The notes under the pieces were generated by a model. It was not told the DNA's origin and made no database searches. It saw nothing but the letters and a program-made list of their open reading frames with translations. Both the position numbers and the translations under genes were made by a program. Shown here piece by piece: positions 8,647-19,600 of a DNA stretch of 32,297 nt (position 1 is the stretch's first letter; every line of letters begins with the position of its first letter). The stretch is from a virus, in IMG/VR virus record IMGVR_UViG_3300042864_000505, positions 1-32,297 of that record. The stretch is one strand, 5' to 3'.

Positions 8647-9321
8647 CTATCTTAGTTGTTGAAATGATGATGGTTGTGTTTCGTCACCAAAATTTCTGAA
8701 TGTTTTTTGTATTTCATTAGGAGAATAATCTTCAACATCATTCTGAGTTAAAATATATTCATTTTTTCCTGATTTTTCCATATCCTCTTCTTTATCATCA
8801 AAGAACTGACTTAATTTTTGATTGAATGGCCCTGAATCTAATGTTCTTAATTCTAATTTTTCTTGAGGAGTTTTTTCTCTGTATTTTTCAATTTTTGATT
8901 CTAAATCATTTAATTTAGACATAATACCATCCATCTCACCAAGTTTACTTTCTAAACCATCTAAATGCTTGAATAAGTTTTCAAAATATTCTTCTTGTTT
9001 CTCCTCAACTTTTTTCTGAGAATTTACCAAATCCGTAATATCCATTTCTTCAGTACCACCAACTTTACCTTCGTCACCTAATTTTTCAACATCAGGGTCA
9101 TTTGCCAAATCCACAGGTTGTGGTCCTGCAGGTGCTGCCGGAGCAGGTGATGCAACATTTGGGTCAACCGGTGCCGGAGCCGGAGCTCCACCCTCTGGTG
9201 GTAAGGCGTTTGGGTCTTCACCCGGAGGTGGAGGTAATGTAGCGTCTTGTTCTACAATATAATTGTTAATTGAATTATATCTAGCAATTTCTTCTAAAAT
9301 TCTATTATCTATTTTTCTCAT
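8647..9321 (-). CDS. Unknown 224-aa protein with Pro/Ala-rich linker and coiled coil
   Basis: Last gene of the structural run, ending 4 nt before a strong terminator. Three parts can be seen. An N-terminal helix (MRKIDNRILEEIARYNSINN) comes first. Next is a very Pro/Ala/Gly-rich stretch at about 28-72, which looks like a flexible linker. A Glu/Lys/Leu-rich segment at about 98-150 with heptad-like spacing (LDGLESKLGEMDG, LNDLESKIEKY) is likely a coiled coil, and a charged C-terminal region follows. No signal peptide or membrane segment, and no Cys. The composition would suit a structural or assembly protein (fibre-like, scaffold-like or chaperone), but I do not recognise a family. It starts 2 nt before the end of the small 74-aa gene's stop region, so the two are probably translated together. 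Confidence 0.7.
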   Translation of the reverse strand: MRKIDNRILEEIARYNSINNYIVEQDATLPPPPGEDPNALPPEGGAPAPAPVDPNVASPAPAAPAGPQPVDLANDPDVEKLGDEGKVGGTEEMDITDLVNSQKKVEEKQEEYFENLFKHLDGLESKLGEMDGIMSKLNDLESKIEKYREKTPQEKLELRTLDSGPFNQKLSQFFDDKEEDMEKSGKNEYILTQNDVEDYSPNEIQKTFRNFGDETQPSSFQQLR

Positions 9322-9322
9322 C

Positions 9323-9547
9323 TTATCCGTTTAATAATTGTTTTACACCTGTTGTGGTTTCAACTTGTATTTTTCTATTTTGGCTCATTGTATTGTCAAC
9401 TCTTTCGATTAGACCATCTTTCATTCTAATTGTATAACAATCTCCTGAATCCAAATCACAAACTTGTTTTGAACCGTTACCCATATCTTTCTCAGTAGTA
9501 CGGGTTTTTTTACCTAAGTAATTCTCTAATAATGATTTTGTATCCAT
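9323..9547 (-). CDS. Small 74-aa protein of unknown function
   Basis: Short soluble protein starting MDTKSLLENYLGKK, with a central segment (QVCDLDSGDCYTIRMKDGLIERV) that has two Cys six residues apart and reads like a pair of beta strands. No family recognised. It is preceded by a good copy of the TATTTAT promoter motif and lies 1 nt from the 224-aa gene, so both probably form a two-gene late transcript ending at the terminator. The N-terminal MDTKSLLENYL resembles the short amphipathic leaders seen on other small phage structural proteins. Confidence 0.65.
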   Translation of the reverse strand: MDTKSLLENYLGKKTRTTEKDMGNGSKQVCDLDSGDCYTIRMKDGLIERVDNTMSQNRKIQVETTTGVKQLLNG

Positions 9548-9556
9548 AATCTTTTT

Positions 9557-9568
9557 TATATATAAATA
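9557..9568 (-). promoter_or_regulatory. TATTTATATATA late-promoter-like motif
   Basis: Sense TATTTATATATA, then AAAAAAG, ends 9 nt before the ATG of the 74-aa gene in a 40-nt gap. Same core and orientation as the motifs before the sheath, tube, chaperone, tape-measure and 1659-aa genes. Confidence 0.6.
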
Positions 9569-9587
9569 TCTGTTAGTTAAGAAAAAA

Positions 9588-12500
9588 TTAAAGTTTAAAG
9601 TTATATGAGAATGTTTTTACAGCTTGTTGTCTTGTAGAGTCACGTTCACCTCCCGGTGTTATCGGATTAGCAATTAACTCTAATGTTAATTTATATTCTC
9701 CTTTATAATCTTTCTTGTCACAGTCAAAATCTCTCAATAATGATTCAGTATCAACAAAATATTCTTGACCATTTGTTGATATATCACCAGCATTTAAGTC
9801 TTGATTAGTTCCAGTACCTCCCGCACAAGACGCTGTTATAGTATAATCCCATCTTGCAACAAATATTTGCCAAGCACCTTGAGCAGGGTCTATAGTCACT
9901 TTTAATGATTCAATAATTGGTGAATTTGAAATTGTATATTTATATTTTGAAATAAATGGTGTTGGTGCCGGAACATCTGCGGCTGGTTGTGTTCCCGAAA
10001 CATTACCTGTTACAGGATTAAAAATATTAATAGCCTCTTGAACTCTACTTTCAATATTTGATATATCAGTAGGATTCATTGTGGTATATTCATCTTCATT
10101 TTTAGGAATACTATTATCCGAATATAATATTAAAAATTTAGCAATATCTTTAGCATTAATACTTTTAATCATACTAGCTCTATTTTGATATCTTTCCATT
10201 AAAAAATTAATATGGTCTCCCACACTATTAAAGAAGGCGTACGCTGTCTGAACTTTACCATCAGTAGAATTACTTGAGTCACAGTAATATTTAGTCATAA
10301 AATATTTATCCCCCGTAGCACCCCACTTTGAAGTTAAATCAACCCCACTATAATTATGTGCCACTGTTTTTAACTGAGACCCATTTGCCGAACTCAAGTA
10401 CATTTTAGCAAAAACTGCATATCTAATTCTATTATCAGTATTTGTAGTTATTAACGAAATAACATCATTATAATTAACGGTAGTTGCCGAAGGTTTGTCA
10501 AGAGTATATTTATCATAATCACTAATTGGTTTACACGTTTGAGTATTATCACTTTTGGTACCACCATTCTTTGTTAATTCTTTAACCTTTTCCTCTTTCT
10601 GTTTTTTAATGTTTGAATTACTAGTAGTTCCTGTTGACGACGCTTTTGCCTTATCAGCCTTTTCTTGTGAGAGTTTATCAGTAATTGTCTTTAACAATGT
10701 TGTTTTAAGAGATTGTATATAATTTTCAACCTTAGGTAATGATGCCGTAGGTTGTCTAATACCTTCAATAACTGTTTCAAAATTACCCGGAGTAATTGTA
10801 TGATTAACACTTGTTATCATATATGGTCCACTAAACATTGGGACATTTCTTAAATTAAAATACATTGTTGGTTGGATTATCGCGTTACCCATCATAGTAA
10901 TAGTACAAGAATAACTTCTATTTTTATACACATTATATAATGAAGTACTTTGAGTAGAACCACCTCTATTACCCGATTGATTAGCCATTTGATTAATAAC
11001 TTCTAATGATTCCGCAGTTGATTTACCAGGGTTCTGAGAAACATTGAATCCTTGAAAAATTGATTGATTTTGAGGACCCATATCAACATTAAACCCAACA
11101 ACTTTGTTTGATTTATCCCAATCTTTTTTACCAATTTGATTTTCTAATAATGGGTTGTCGCTCGCACGTCTTAAATCAAATGCGTCATTTCTAAAACGAT
11201 AATCAACATTATTTTTTAAATCTAATTGTTCACTTGGTTTTCCACCATAAAAACAAACCATTTTTGCCGATGAATTTCTATAATCAACATTTAAAAAAGT
11301 ACCAAACATTGTATTAGCAAATTCTAACGTTCCTTCAGGGGTTGGTTTTGCGTTTTTAACCGCATCTTGTACATTATAAAAGTTAATATATGATGGAATA
11401 TTCATAACAACAAAGTTATTCTCAACTAATATTGTTTGAATATATGTTAACATATTTGTTTTAACATTAATATCGGTTAACCTATCTTTTAATTTGATAA
11501 CATCAACTAATATTTTGTCTCCAACATCACGACTTGCTCTATCCAATAATAATATATCTTCAAATAACGTTTTTGTTTTGAAATCATTACCCGCAATCCA
11601 TTTATCATTTGTCGCTTTGAATGACTCCCATAACTCAACTTTAGTTTGAGTACTATCTAAAACACTTTGAGTTTTTTGTTGAGGAGTATCATTAACATTT
11701 GGTAATTCTTTTTGAATCTTAATCATCAAATTATTCAAAATCTTGGTATTAAAAGAATCAATACTTGTTAAGTAATCATTAACTAATGTGATAAATTTAT
11801 CATAGTTCAATGTAGGGTCTTTTAATTTTTGTGTTGCATAAATCTTAATAATTGGATATAAGTTCGTAATACTTTCAACAGTAAACGCAACATTACAATC
11901 AATGAAAAAATCTGTGATATAAGAACCACTATCTTTATAAACTAATTCAGGTATATCTGAAAACCCAACATAAGTTTTCAAAGCATTCCAAGCATCAGGA
12001 TATGTTGTCTGTGATAAAGCCAAGGTTGTTTGACTTGGTAGACCATTTGCAGTATTAGATGTATAATAATCCCAAGTAATTGGTGACGTAATAGGGTGTT
12101 TCGAAAAAGTATAAAATAATCTTTTATCAAACCCACCCGGATTTCCATATTTAAACACAACGTCATAATTTAAAAAATTTGTAATAAGGTTTGATAAATT
12201 AGTTAATTGTCTTGTTTGGATATCCGTAACGGTACCATCACTACTTAAACCATTTACGGTTGGTACTACCATCATACTTGTCATTAATTTTTGGAAATTA
12301 CCAAATGATTTTTCAGTATCAGTATCAACTTCAGATTCATTCTCATCAAAAGTATAAATTGATTTAGAAAATTTTAAAAACTCTGTCTCAAATTTATCCA
12401 ACACATTTTTTTCAAAAACCGAAAACATTTCACTAATATTTGTGTAGTCATTAGTTACCCCATTGAATGAATAATTTTGTTGAGAACTTTGACCCGTAAA

Positions 12501-15500
12501 TATTTGTTTTAAATATTGACTTGGTGTTGGTTTCACTAATTTTGTATTATCAAAATATCCGTAGTTTGGTGCTGACCAAAATAATCTAACAGAACCATTA
12601 TACATAGATGTGTTACCGGTAACTTCAATTTGAAGAGTACCATTAGGGGTAAAACACTCATTAAATGTTTGATTGAATAATGAACCTTGTGAAGGCATTA
12701 TATATGACGATATTTTATCCGGTGTTTTAACCGATACCGACCAAGGAATGACTTTAATGAATCTAGTGGAACCTGTAGCAACACCATTTGAACCATTAAT
12801 AACACTATCAACAACATTATTTAATGTTACTCCTTTATTAAACCCATTTTGTATGTCCGCATTAGTATACCCTGAATAAACCTCAAACCCTTGATAAAAT
12901 ACGTTGAAGTCATTTATTAATTTTGGATAAAATCCGGTGTTAATTGTAGTTGTGTCCGCAGATACATTTGAGAAAAATAATGGGAAACTTGTGTCCACAG
13001 TATTTTGTAAAACAACACTAGTTGACCCTGTTTGTCCCGGTATTGTAAACGTATATATTTTAGTAGGGTCTGAATTAACCGGGTCATAATTGATATTTGC
13101 ATCAAAATTTTTCCAACAATTATCTAAAATATCAACACCACTATTAGTAAATGTTTTATATCTATTCCAAATAGAACCCATCTTCAATATCCAAGCATAA
13201 GGCATTTTGTGAACCGCACCAAATTTCTTTAACGTTGCAAAAAGGTAATCTAAATCTTTTTGAGAACTACCTTCATATGTTTTTGATTTCTCACGTAAAG
13301 TAGTTAATGGTAAACTATTTAAAAACAAATATGCCGAAGACACATACGGGTATAATTCTTTATTTTTAAATTTATTAACACCCTCTTGAATTGAATTAAT
13401 AAAATAAGGGGTATTAAACATTGATGTTGTTTGATAAGTACTCACCCCACCACTATAATTATGATATATAATATCTCCTTCTGTTGGTAGTTGAGCGTCA
13501 TATGTTCTTGTACTATAAAAATTACTTAATTCCAATTTATTAACAACCGGAGCATTAATTGTTTTATAGACAAAATTAGTTATTGGTCTATTCACATCAA
13601 CTGATTTAGCGTCAGTAAAATTTGAAATAACTTTATTTTTTGTATTGTACGTTAATCCCTTAGTTGTATTGAAAGCAGAGTTATAATTTGAACTACCTCC
13701 ATCAGCTAACCCTCCATTTATCCACTTAGTGTCTGTAAAAGGATAGATGTCTTCTAAATCAACATTGTTAGATGTTGTTGAATTGGTAATGTATTGAACA
13801 ACTAAATTCTCATTATTTAACGAAACCAAAGGTTGAGATGAACTTTCTGTTAAAATATCCGAACTAATAAATTCAAATCCGGAATTATCGACCGTATTTT
13901 TAATATAAGTTGTATTAAAAATACCTCTGATATAATTTTGCCAACTTTCACCAATACCCTCATTTGATATTTGTCTTAAAACACGTTCAAAGTTATCTCC
14001 AGTAAAACCATACTCTTTTAATTTTTTAATTAAAAAAGGGTTATCTGTACCTAAACTTGTTTTAATATTAGTTGTTTCCGCTTCCGCAATAACGTTTGTA
14101 ATATTATTTGTATCCCCCACATTCGAGGACGCTCTACTTAATCTTGAGTAGTGTGATGTAAATAAAACTCGTTCATATATTTCATAGAAAAATTTAACAT
14201 CCTGTTTGTTGTTGAACACCTCATTACCTATAGGAAATTCAATAGCGTTTAACGAAACCCTATTAGGTTCTGTTAAACTATTTGAACTAGGTGTGAATGG
14301 TGATGGTGGTTTTTCTTTTTCAACAAGAGCCCTTAAGAATTCTTCAACAAATTCTATTTCAGGCCAAACATCACTTAAAAATCCTTTAGTTTCTCCAATA
14401 ATATCATTATCACCCGGATATCTTAATTCATATTTTTCTTGACCATTTTCACCTGTTGTTTCTTTGATAACTTGAGGCCAAGGATATATTGGTTGATTAA
14501 CATCATCCCCTGAATTTTTATTATCAGCACTTGCTCCGGCAACTTGTTTATTAAAAACAACGTTTTTTCTAATTTTATTATCTCTTTGAGCCCAAGCTTT
14601 AGTATGGACATCATCCATTAAACGTAAAAACGCCTCACCATTCGCAAACACAACAGCCAATACGTTTCTAATTGTTGGTACAAATCCAATACCGTTATCT
14701 TTACTCTGTAATAATTCTGATAAGGCTATTGTTAATTTTTCTTGAATTTCTTCTCTTTTTGTCTTTAAATCTTTATTGATTTTATCAATTAAATCGATAA
14801 AACTACCAGGACCTTCAAACACAAAATAGTTATATTTAACTTGATTTTGCCCATCAGTATTGTTTATTTCTAAACTATTAAATGTATTACTTTTCACCAA
14901 ATCCGCTTTGAAATTACTGATATCCAAATCAGTTGGTTGGCTTGATTTTTTTTGAGCTTTATAGGTTTCAGTAAAATCAATATCATTTACTTGAACCTGT
15001 TTTGGAAAAATTTCATACTTAATACTATTAGATATAGTACAAGGGGTTTCTTTACCACTAATTGAATACTTACCGTTTGTCCCGCAAGTTTTATTTTTAC
15101 CCAATAAAGTGTTATTTTCGTTAATTAATTTTTTAAGTTCTGAAATTGCGTCACTCTTTTTTTGAGAAGTATTTATCTCTTTTTTAAACGTATACACTTT
15201 AACTCCAGACTTATTTAACATAAAGAAATTCTCCGTATCCATATACTTGTTAAACCAAGATTGTGGAGAATAATAGAAAACATTACCTTGGTAATCTTGT
15301 AATTGACTACCGTAAGTATCTAAATCAGTTAATGGGTCTAAATTTTGTTTAGTAAATGAATCAAGAATATTTTTAATAAAGTTCTCAATTCTTTCTTTCA
15401 TTTGGATTAAAGTAATTTCAGGAAAATCATCAGGTATCATTCCTTTTGATTTATATTCACTGTATAACTCTCTAATTTTTTGATATCCTCTTTCAACAAT

Positions 15501-16325
15501 TAAGTCCTCAACTTTTGATGTTTTACTTGGACCACCTTTAGATGATTGAATTTTTAATCTTGATTGGTACATATGTGGAGTCGCCATTAAAGCACCCATA
15601 GTAACTTCAGTTAATACTGTATATTTGTAAGTATAAAAAGTTAAATCCACTTGGAAATTACCGTCAGCAGCATTGTAAGTTGTTGTAAAGTTTTGTAACA
15701 TTAACCCCAATCTAACCGCTTTACCATAATAACCTTTAATAGTTAAATGAAATAAAGGATATGGTAAATTAAAGAAAGCCGCGTAAGGTGAATTATCACC
15801 CGCCTCAAATAACGCCCTACCTTTAATATCAACTAATCTCATCGATATTGTTGGTAAAAAATCTAAACCTTGTCTAATTTGAATTGAAGTAATACCTAAT
15901 AATCCATTATCAACAGACCCCGGTTTTCCATCAGACATCATTGTTTGTGTGATATAATAATCATCACTATTATTTGGGTTTTGAACAGAGTTCAATTTGT
16001 TTTGATTAACACCTTTACCTTGAAGAGTTCCTTTACCTGTTAGTTCATCAGTATAAGAGTTATCTAATTTACCTTTATTTCCAGGATTTAAAAAATTAAT
16101 TTTAGCAATTGATACAGTTCTAATTGCATCATTATTTGCAGTCCCAATCGCCAACTTAGTTCTTGGTAATATATTGCATTCTAAGTTCGCATACATCACC
16201 AAATCTTCTTGATTAACGTATCGTTCTTTTACTTTTTTATTTTCATCAACAACTTTATTTGGGTCTATTATTGTTATGTTGTTGTAGTCGAATTCGACTA
16301 ATATATTTTCTGACTTATCTACCAT
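9588..16325 (-). CDS. Giant baseplate protein (2245 aa), hub-like, with possible lysozyme-like C-terminal region
   Basis: The largest gene here. The N-terminal part (about 120-260) is a conserved-looking tail domain (LLGITSIQIRQGLDF; RLVDIKGRALFEAGD; LFHLTIKGYYGKAVRLG). Near residues 1810-1860 (MYFNLRNVPMFSGPYMITSV, then TPGNFETVIEGIRQ) it resembles the hub beta-barrel region of gpD/gp27-type proteins, where grid-like strands hold the tail spike. A Lys/Ser-rich linker follows (about 1880-1910). Residues about 1950-2045 (RIRYAVFAKMYLSS; VGDHINFLMERYQNR) recall the GH73 glucosaminidase fold, but I see no convincing catalytic Glu. The last 120 residues look beta-rich. The middle (about 270-1800) is unassigned. 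It overlaps the 108-aa gp53-like gene by 11 nt. Role as a baseplate/hub polypeptide is inferred from these pieces and the position after tape measure. Confidence 0.7.
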   Translation of the reverse strand: MVDKSENILVEFDYNNITIIDPNKVVDENKKVKERYVNQEDLVMYANLECNILPRTKLAIGTANNDAIRTVSIAKINFLNPGNKGKLDNSYTDELTGKGTLQGKGVNQNKLNSVQNPNNSDDYYITQTMMSDGKPGSVDNGLLGITSIQIRQGLDFLPTISMRLVDIKGRALFEAGDNSPYAAFFNLPYPLFHLTIKGYYGKAVRLGLMLQNFTTTYNAADGNFQVDLTFYTYKYTVLTEVTMGALMATPHMYQSRLKIQSSKGGPSKTSKVEDLIVERGYQKIRELYSEYKSKGMIPDDFPEITLIQMKERIENFIKNILDSFTKQNLDPLTDLDTYGSQLQDYQGNVFYYSPQSWFNKYMDTENFFMLNKSGVKVYTFKKEINTSQKKSDAISELKKLINENNTLLGKNKTCGTNGKYSISGKETPCTISNSIKYEIFPKQVQVNDIDFTETYKAQKKSSQPTDLDISNFKADLVKSNTFNSLEINNTDGQNQVKYNYFVFEGPGSFIDLIDKINKDLKTKREEIQEKLTIALSELLQSKDNGIGFVPTIRNVLAVVFANGEAFLRLMDDVHTKAWAQRDNKIRKNVVFNKQVAGASADNKNSGDDVNQPIYPWPQVIKETTGENGQEKYELRYPGDNDIIGETKGFLSDVWPEIEFVEEFLRALVEKEKPPSPFTPSSNSLTEPNRVSLNAIEFPIGNEVFNNKQDVKFFYEIYERVLFTSHYSRLSRASSNVGDTNNITNVIAEAETTNIKTSLGTDNPFLIKKLKEYGFTGDNFERVLRQISNEGIGESWQNYIRGIFNTTYIKNTVDNSGFEFISSDILTESSSQPLVSLNNENLVVQYITNSTTSNNVDLEDIYPFTDTKWINGGLADGGSSNYNSAFNTTKGLTYNTKNKVISNFTDAKSVDVNRPITNFVYKTINAPVVNKLELSNFYSTRTYDAQLPTEGDIIYHNYSGGVSTYQTTSMFNTPYFINSIQEGVNKFKNKELYPYVSSAYLFLNSLPLTTLREKSKTYEGSSQKDLDYLFATLKKFGAVHKMPYAWILKMGSIWNRYKTFTNSGVDILDNCWKNFDANINYDPVNSDPTKIYTFTIPGQTGSTSVVLQNTVDTSFPLFFSNVSADTTTINTGFYPKLINDFNVFYQGFEVYSGYTNADIQNGFNKGVTLNNVVDSVINGSNGVATGSTRFIKVIPWSVSVKTPDKISSYIMPSQGSLFNQTFNECFTPNGTLQIEVTGNTSMYNGSVRLFWSAPNYGYFDNTKLVKPTPSQYLKQIFTGQSSQQNYSFNGVTNDYTNISEMFSVFEKNVLDKFETEFLKFSKSIYTFDENESEVDTDTEKSFGNFQKLMTSMMVVPTVNGLSSDGTVTDIQTRQLTNLSNLITNFLNYDVVFKYGNPGGFDKRLFYTFSKHPITSPITWDYYTSNTANGLPSQTTLALSQTTYPDAWNALKTYVGFSDIPELVYKDSGSYITDFFIDCNVAFTVESITNLYPIIKIYATQKLKDPTLNYDKFITLVNDYLTSIDSFNTKILNNLMIKIQKELPNVNDTPQQKTQSVLDSTQTKVELWESFKATNDKWIAGNDFKTKTLFEDILLLDRASRDVGDKILVDVIKLKDRLTDINVKTNMLTYIQTILVENNFVVMNIPSYINFYNVQDAVKNAKPTPEGTLEFANTMFGTFLNVDYRNSSAKMVCFYGGKPSEQLDLKNNVDYRFRNDAFDLRRASDNPLLENQIGKKDWDKSNKVVGFNVDMGPQNQSIFQGFNVSQNPGKSTAESLEVINQMANQSGNRGGSTQSTSLYNVYKNRSYSCTITMMGNAIIQPTMYFNLRNVPMFSGPYMITSVNHTITPGNFETVIEGIRQPTASLPKVENYIQSLKTTLLKTITDKLSQEKADKAKASSTGTTSNSNIKKQKEEKVKELTKNGGTKSDNTQTCKPISDYDKYTLDKPSATTVNYNDVISLITTNTDNRIRYAVFAKMYLSSANGSQLKTVAHNYSGVDLTSKWGATGDKYFMTKYYCDSSNSTDGKVQTAYAFFNSVGDHINFLMERYQNRASMIKSINAKDIAKFLILYSDNSIPKNEDEYTTMNPTDISNIESRVQEAINIFNPVTGNVSGTQPAADVPAPTPFISKYKYTISNSPIIESLKVTIDPAQGAWQIFVARWDYTITASCAGGTGTNQDLNAGDISTNGQEYFVDTESLLRDFDCDKKDYKGEYKLTLELIANPITPGGERDSTRQQAVKTFSYNFKL

Positions 16326-16641
16326 AATAAAAGAAGTGATTATCTAATTCATTGTTATAATCTTGTAGAGAAGCTACTAAAGGAAATGGAATTGTCAAGA
16401 TAGCACCATCAGGAATAGACCACTCATCACAACCATACACACTATTTGCTGCCATTATTAACCATCCAAATGTTGGTGTACTATAATATTGTTGAGATAT
16501 CTTATCCATTCTAGATTGACCAAGTTTGTAAATATATCTTTTATCTGTAGATTTACTCGGCAATGAAATGTGAGGAACAATAGTTTGAGTTCCATTCAAT
16601 AAAAATTCGTTATATCTATTGTAATTTTGTCTTCCCGCCAT
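16315..16641 (-). CDS. LysM-like baseplate wedge protein, T4 gp53-like
   Basis: 108-aa protein whose residues about 36-90 form a LysM-like module: YIYKLGQSRMDKISQQYYS, then FGWLIMAANSV and IPDGAILTIPFPL. This pattern (loosely 'runs from a drop-off point, Tyr-rich, W then N') is the one found in T4 gp53, where the LysM-like fold helps bind baseplate wedges rather than peptidoglycan. T4 gp53 is longer (196 aa). Its place between two giant baseplate genes, with 2 nt to the upstream gene and an 11-nt overlap with the downstream gene, supports baseplate assembly and tightly linked translation. A peptidoglycan-binding role is the alternative. Confidence 0.7.
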   Translation of the reverse strand: MAGRQNYNRYNEFLLNGTQTIVPHISLPSKSTDKRYIYKLGQSRMDKISQQYYSTPTFGWLIMAANSVYGCDEWSIPDGAILTIPFPLVASLQDYNNELDNHFFYYGR

Positions 16642-16643
16642 TT

Positions 16644-19600
16644 TTAATTAAATTGTGTTTTATCCGTCCAAATATCTTTATCACCATTATTATTACCTTT
16701 ATACAATAATTGTAAATCAGTACTTTGTTTAGCAACAGTTGTTGGATTAGGTGTTGTCGTATATGTAAATTTACGTGATTTTCCTTTATTGTAAGCAGTC
16801 GTTTTAAGATATGTCACATACTCCGCGTTTTTCTTAATATTAACATATCTCTTAGTTTCCGCACCCAATTCTTTAACTACTCTATCTTTAAATGAATCAC
16901 ATATTTTATCAAATTGTTTTGTCAAACTACTTGGTGATGTTATTTTAGATAAGTCACCGGATATTATTGTAGTTTTAAAACTTTGGAGTTTATTTTTATT
17001 ATTAAAAATTTGTGCCATAACCATAAAGAAACTATTATCAACATAACTATCACCCTCAAAAGATGGCGAACTTGGAGTAAAACTACCAGGTTTATCATAT
17101 GTCAGACTAGGAATTACCCCTTGAGTAGGGTTACTTATAAACTTGTTATAGGAATCTACTTTTTGACCAACAATTTCAAAATCTCTCCATAATTCCTCAA
17201 ACGTATCTGCAGGTGGCCCATCGCTCCCTTTATCAACTTCTGATGTTCCCGAAATACTATATATTTTAGGACCTAAATTATTAATTATTAAACCATCAGT
17301 TAATGTTGTAACTAAATTAACTTTTCTAAACACCTGAACCATTGTTTGTTCTTGTTGTGTTATATTATTAACAATTTGTGCAACACCATTACTAAATTCT
17401 GCTTTATAATCATTAATATATTTTTTTAAGTTATCTTTAACTCTTTTAATAACTGTTTCATCATTATATTGTAACGCCTTTAATCCAACAATTAAAACAT
17501 TTGTTCCACTATCAATATCCGCATTTACTGTTGTGAATAATTCATCGATACTTGATTGGAACGTCGATTTACCAAAAATAGGAACTTTTAAAGGTTGGAC
17601 CGGTAATGTAAATTCACCATTAATATATTGTCTTGATTTACACATTAATTGCCAAATACCGTCATTATACGATTTTGTAGTACTTTCCGCCTGATTAACA
17701 ATATTTGTATAATATTCTTTAGTAACATCCAATAATTTATCCATTATTGATTTATAATTAATATCACCAATATCACCGTCACCACTTGGTACTGTAGTCA
17801 TAATATCACCAATAGTTGTTCCCGCGTCATTGGTTTGTTGATTATCAACATTATTTGAACTAACCGTAGGTTGGGCTCCAACAATTGCTTGTACTGTTTG
17901 AGCGTCTAATGCACTTGTATCCTCAGTCCAAGTCGCTCTTTCATCATATATCTCAGTATTAGCATAATAATTGAATGATAACGCATTTTGTAATTCTTCA
18001 ACGGGTTTTGCTAATCCCATACCACCAATCATATCAAAACCTAAAGTTACTTTAGCTAGCATTGGTTGAACTCCAATACCTTCAGGATTCATATCAAGAA
18101 GTAATGGTTCATAACTAAAACTAAGACTATTTGGAATTATTTTAGTATTATAAAAATCTCCAATTCTTAATACTAATACAGGTGGTGCCCCAAAAGCCGT
18201 GTTTGCAGCATCATTATATTTTGGGTTACCATCTGTACCAATAACAGGTATTGTTTCACCCGGTCTAACACACTGATTTAAAAAAGTTAAACGAGAGTTT
18301 AATCCTTCAGGTGTCATAGAGTGAAACGCAGGATTAAAATATTTAATCTTATCCTGAATTGAGTCGTAAACCATTGGTGAACTCTCTTTAATTGCCTCAA
18401 AATAATTACATTCAGATAACATCTGTCTAATAATTTTTTTGGTAATACCTTCTTTAATTTTTTGTTGTATTGTAATTACGGGTTTTGGTGGTGGTGTTGT
18501 TGAACCTGTTGATGGAGGAACAACCACCGGTGGTTCCGGTATAGGTGTCGGTGTTGGTACCGGCGTCACTTTAATATTCCGAATTTTAACACGTCTACAA
18601 GCCATAGCATTTACCGAATAAACTTGCGCTTGTTTATTTGTGTCTTTACTAGGGTTAATTTGTGCCTTTATATCCTCGGTACAATTAACTTGAGAACCTA
18701 ACCCTAACGGACTTATTGGTATTGATATAGTTTCTCCCGCAGCAGTTGGAGGGTTAATAATAAATGTTTTATCGTCAATATATTTTGCCAATGTTTCATT
18801 TCCAACCGAAAACGTTCTTAAAAAAGTAATAACCGAATCATATCGTCTTTTAGATAAATCAACATTATAACTTTGAGATGCAGGAGCTGACGCCGATGCA
18901 ATCATATCAATAGCAATTACTCCTTTTTTATTTTTAAGAATATTAAGAGCATCCGTAAAAAAGTTTTTCTCCCCCTGTGTAATAAATTTGAAATTTTCAA
19001 TTACAACATTTTTGAAAAAATCCGTAGTGTTTTTACTTGTCGAACCAGGGTTAAATAATCCATCAGCAATCGACTGATATCTACCGATATTCATATTATC
19101 AACATAAGTGTTATAATCACTAAGATAACTACTACTTGCGGTAGTTGCCCCTTTTTTAGGTGGCCCCGGAATGTCATTTTCAAAATAAAATGCAAACTCT
19201 TTATATCTATTTTCGAAATCAGTTAATGATGTATCCGGATTTGTTTTTGGAGTATCCGTACTTGTAGTTGTATTCAGTTTTCCAATTTCATCTTTAACCT
19301 GTGTAATATCTTGCTCCGTTGATTTAGGATTTGTTAATATTGTTTGATACGTATATAAATCTTTAATTGGAATCGTATTAAATTTTTGAGCTAAAGTATA
19401 AATGTCATATTTTACACATCCCGCAAAAAACGAATCCATTATTGAATTAATTCTATCTTTTTTCTGACCTTTTAATTGTTTTTCAACAATAGTATTCATA
19501 ATCGATGGGTGGTCAACAATAATTTTCCAACTTAATGTACCACTTCTTTTAGTATCTTTGTATGTGTATATTGGTTCCGGTCTACCTAAAAATGAGGTAG

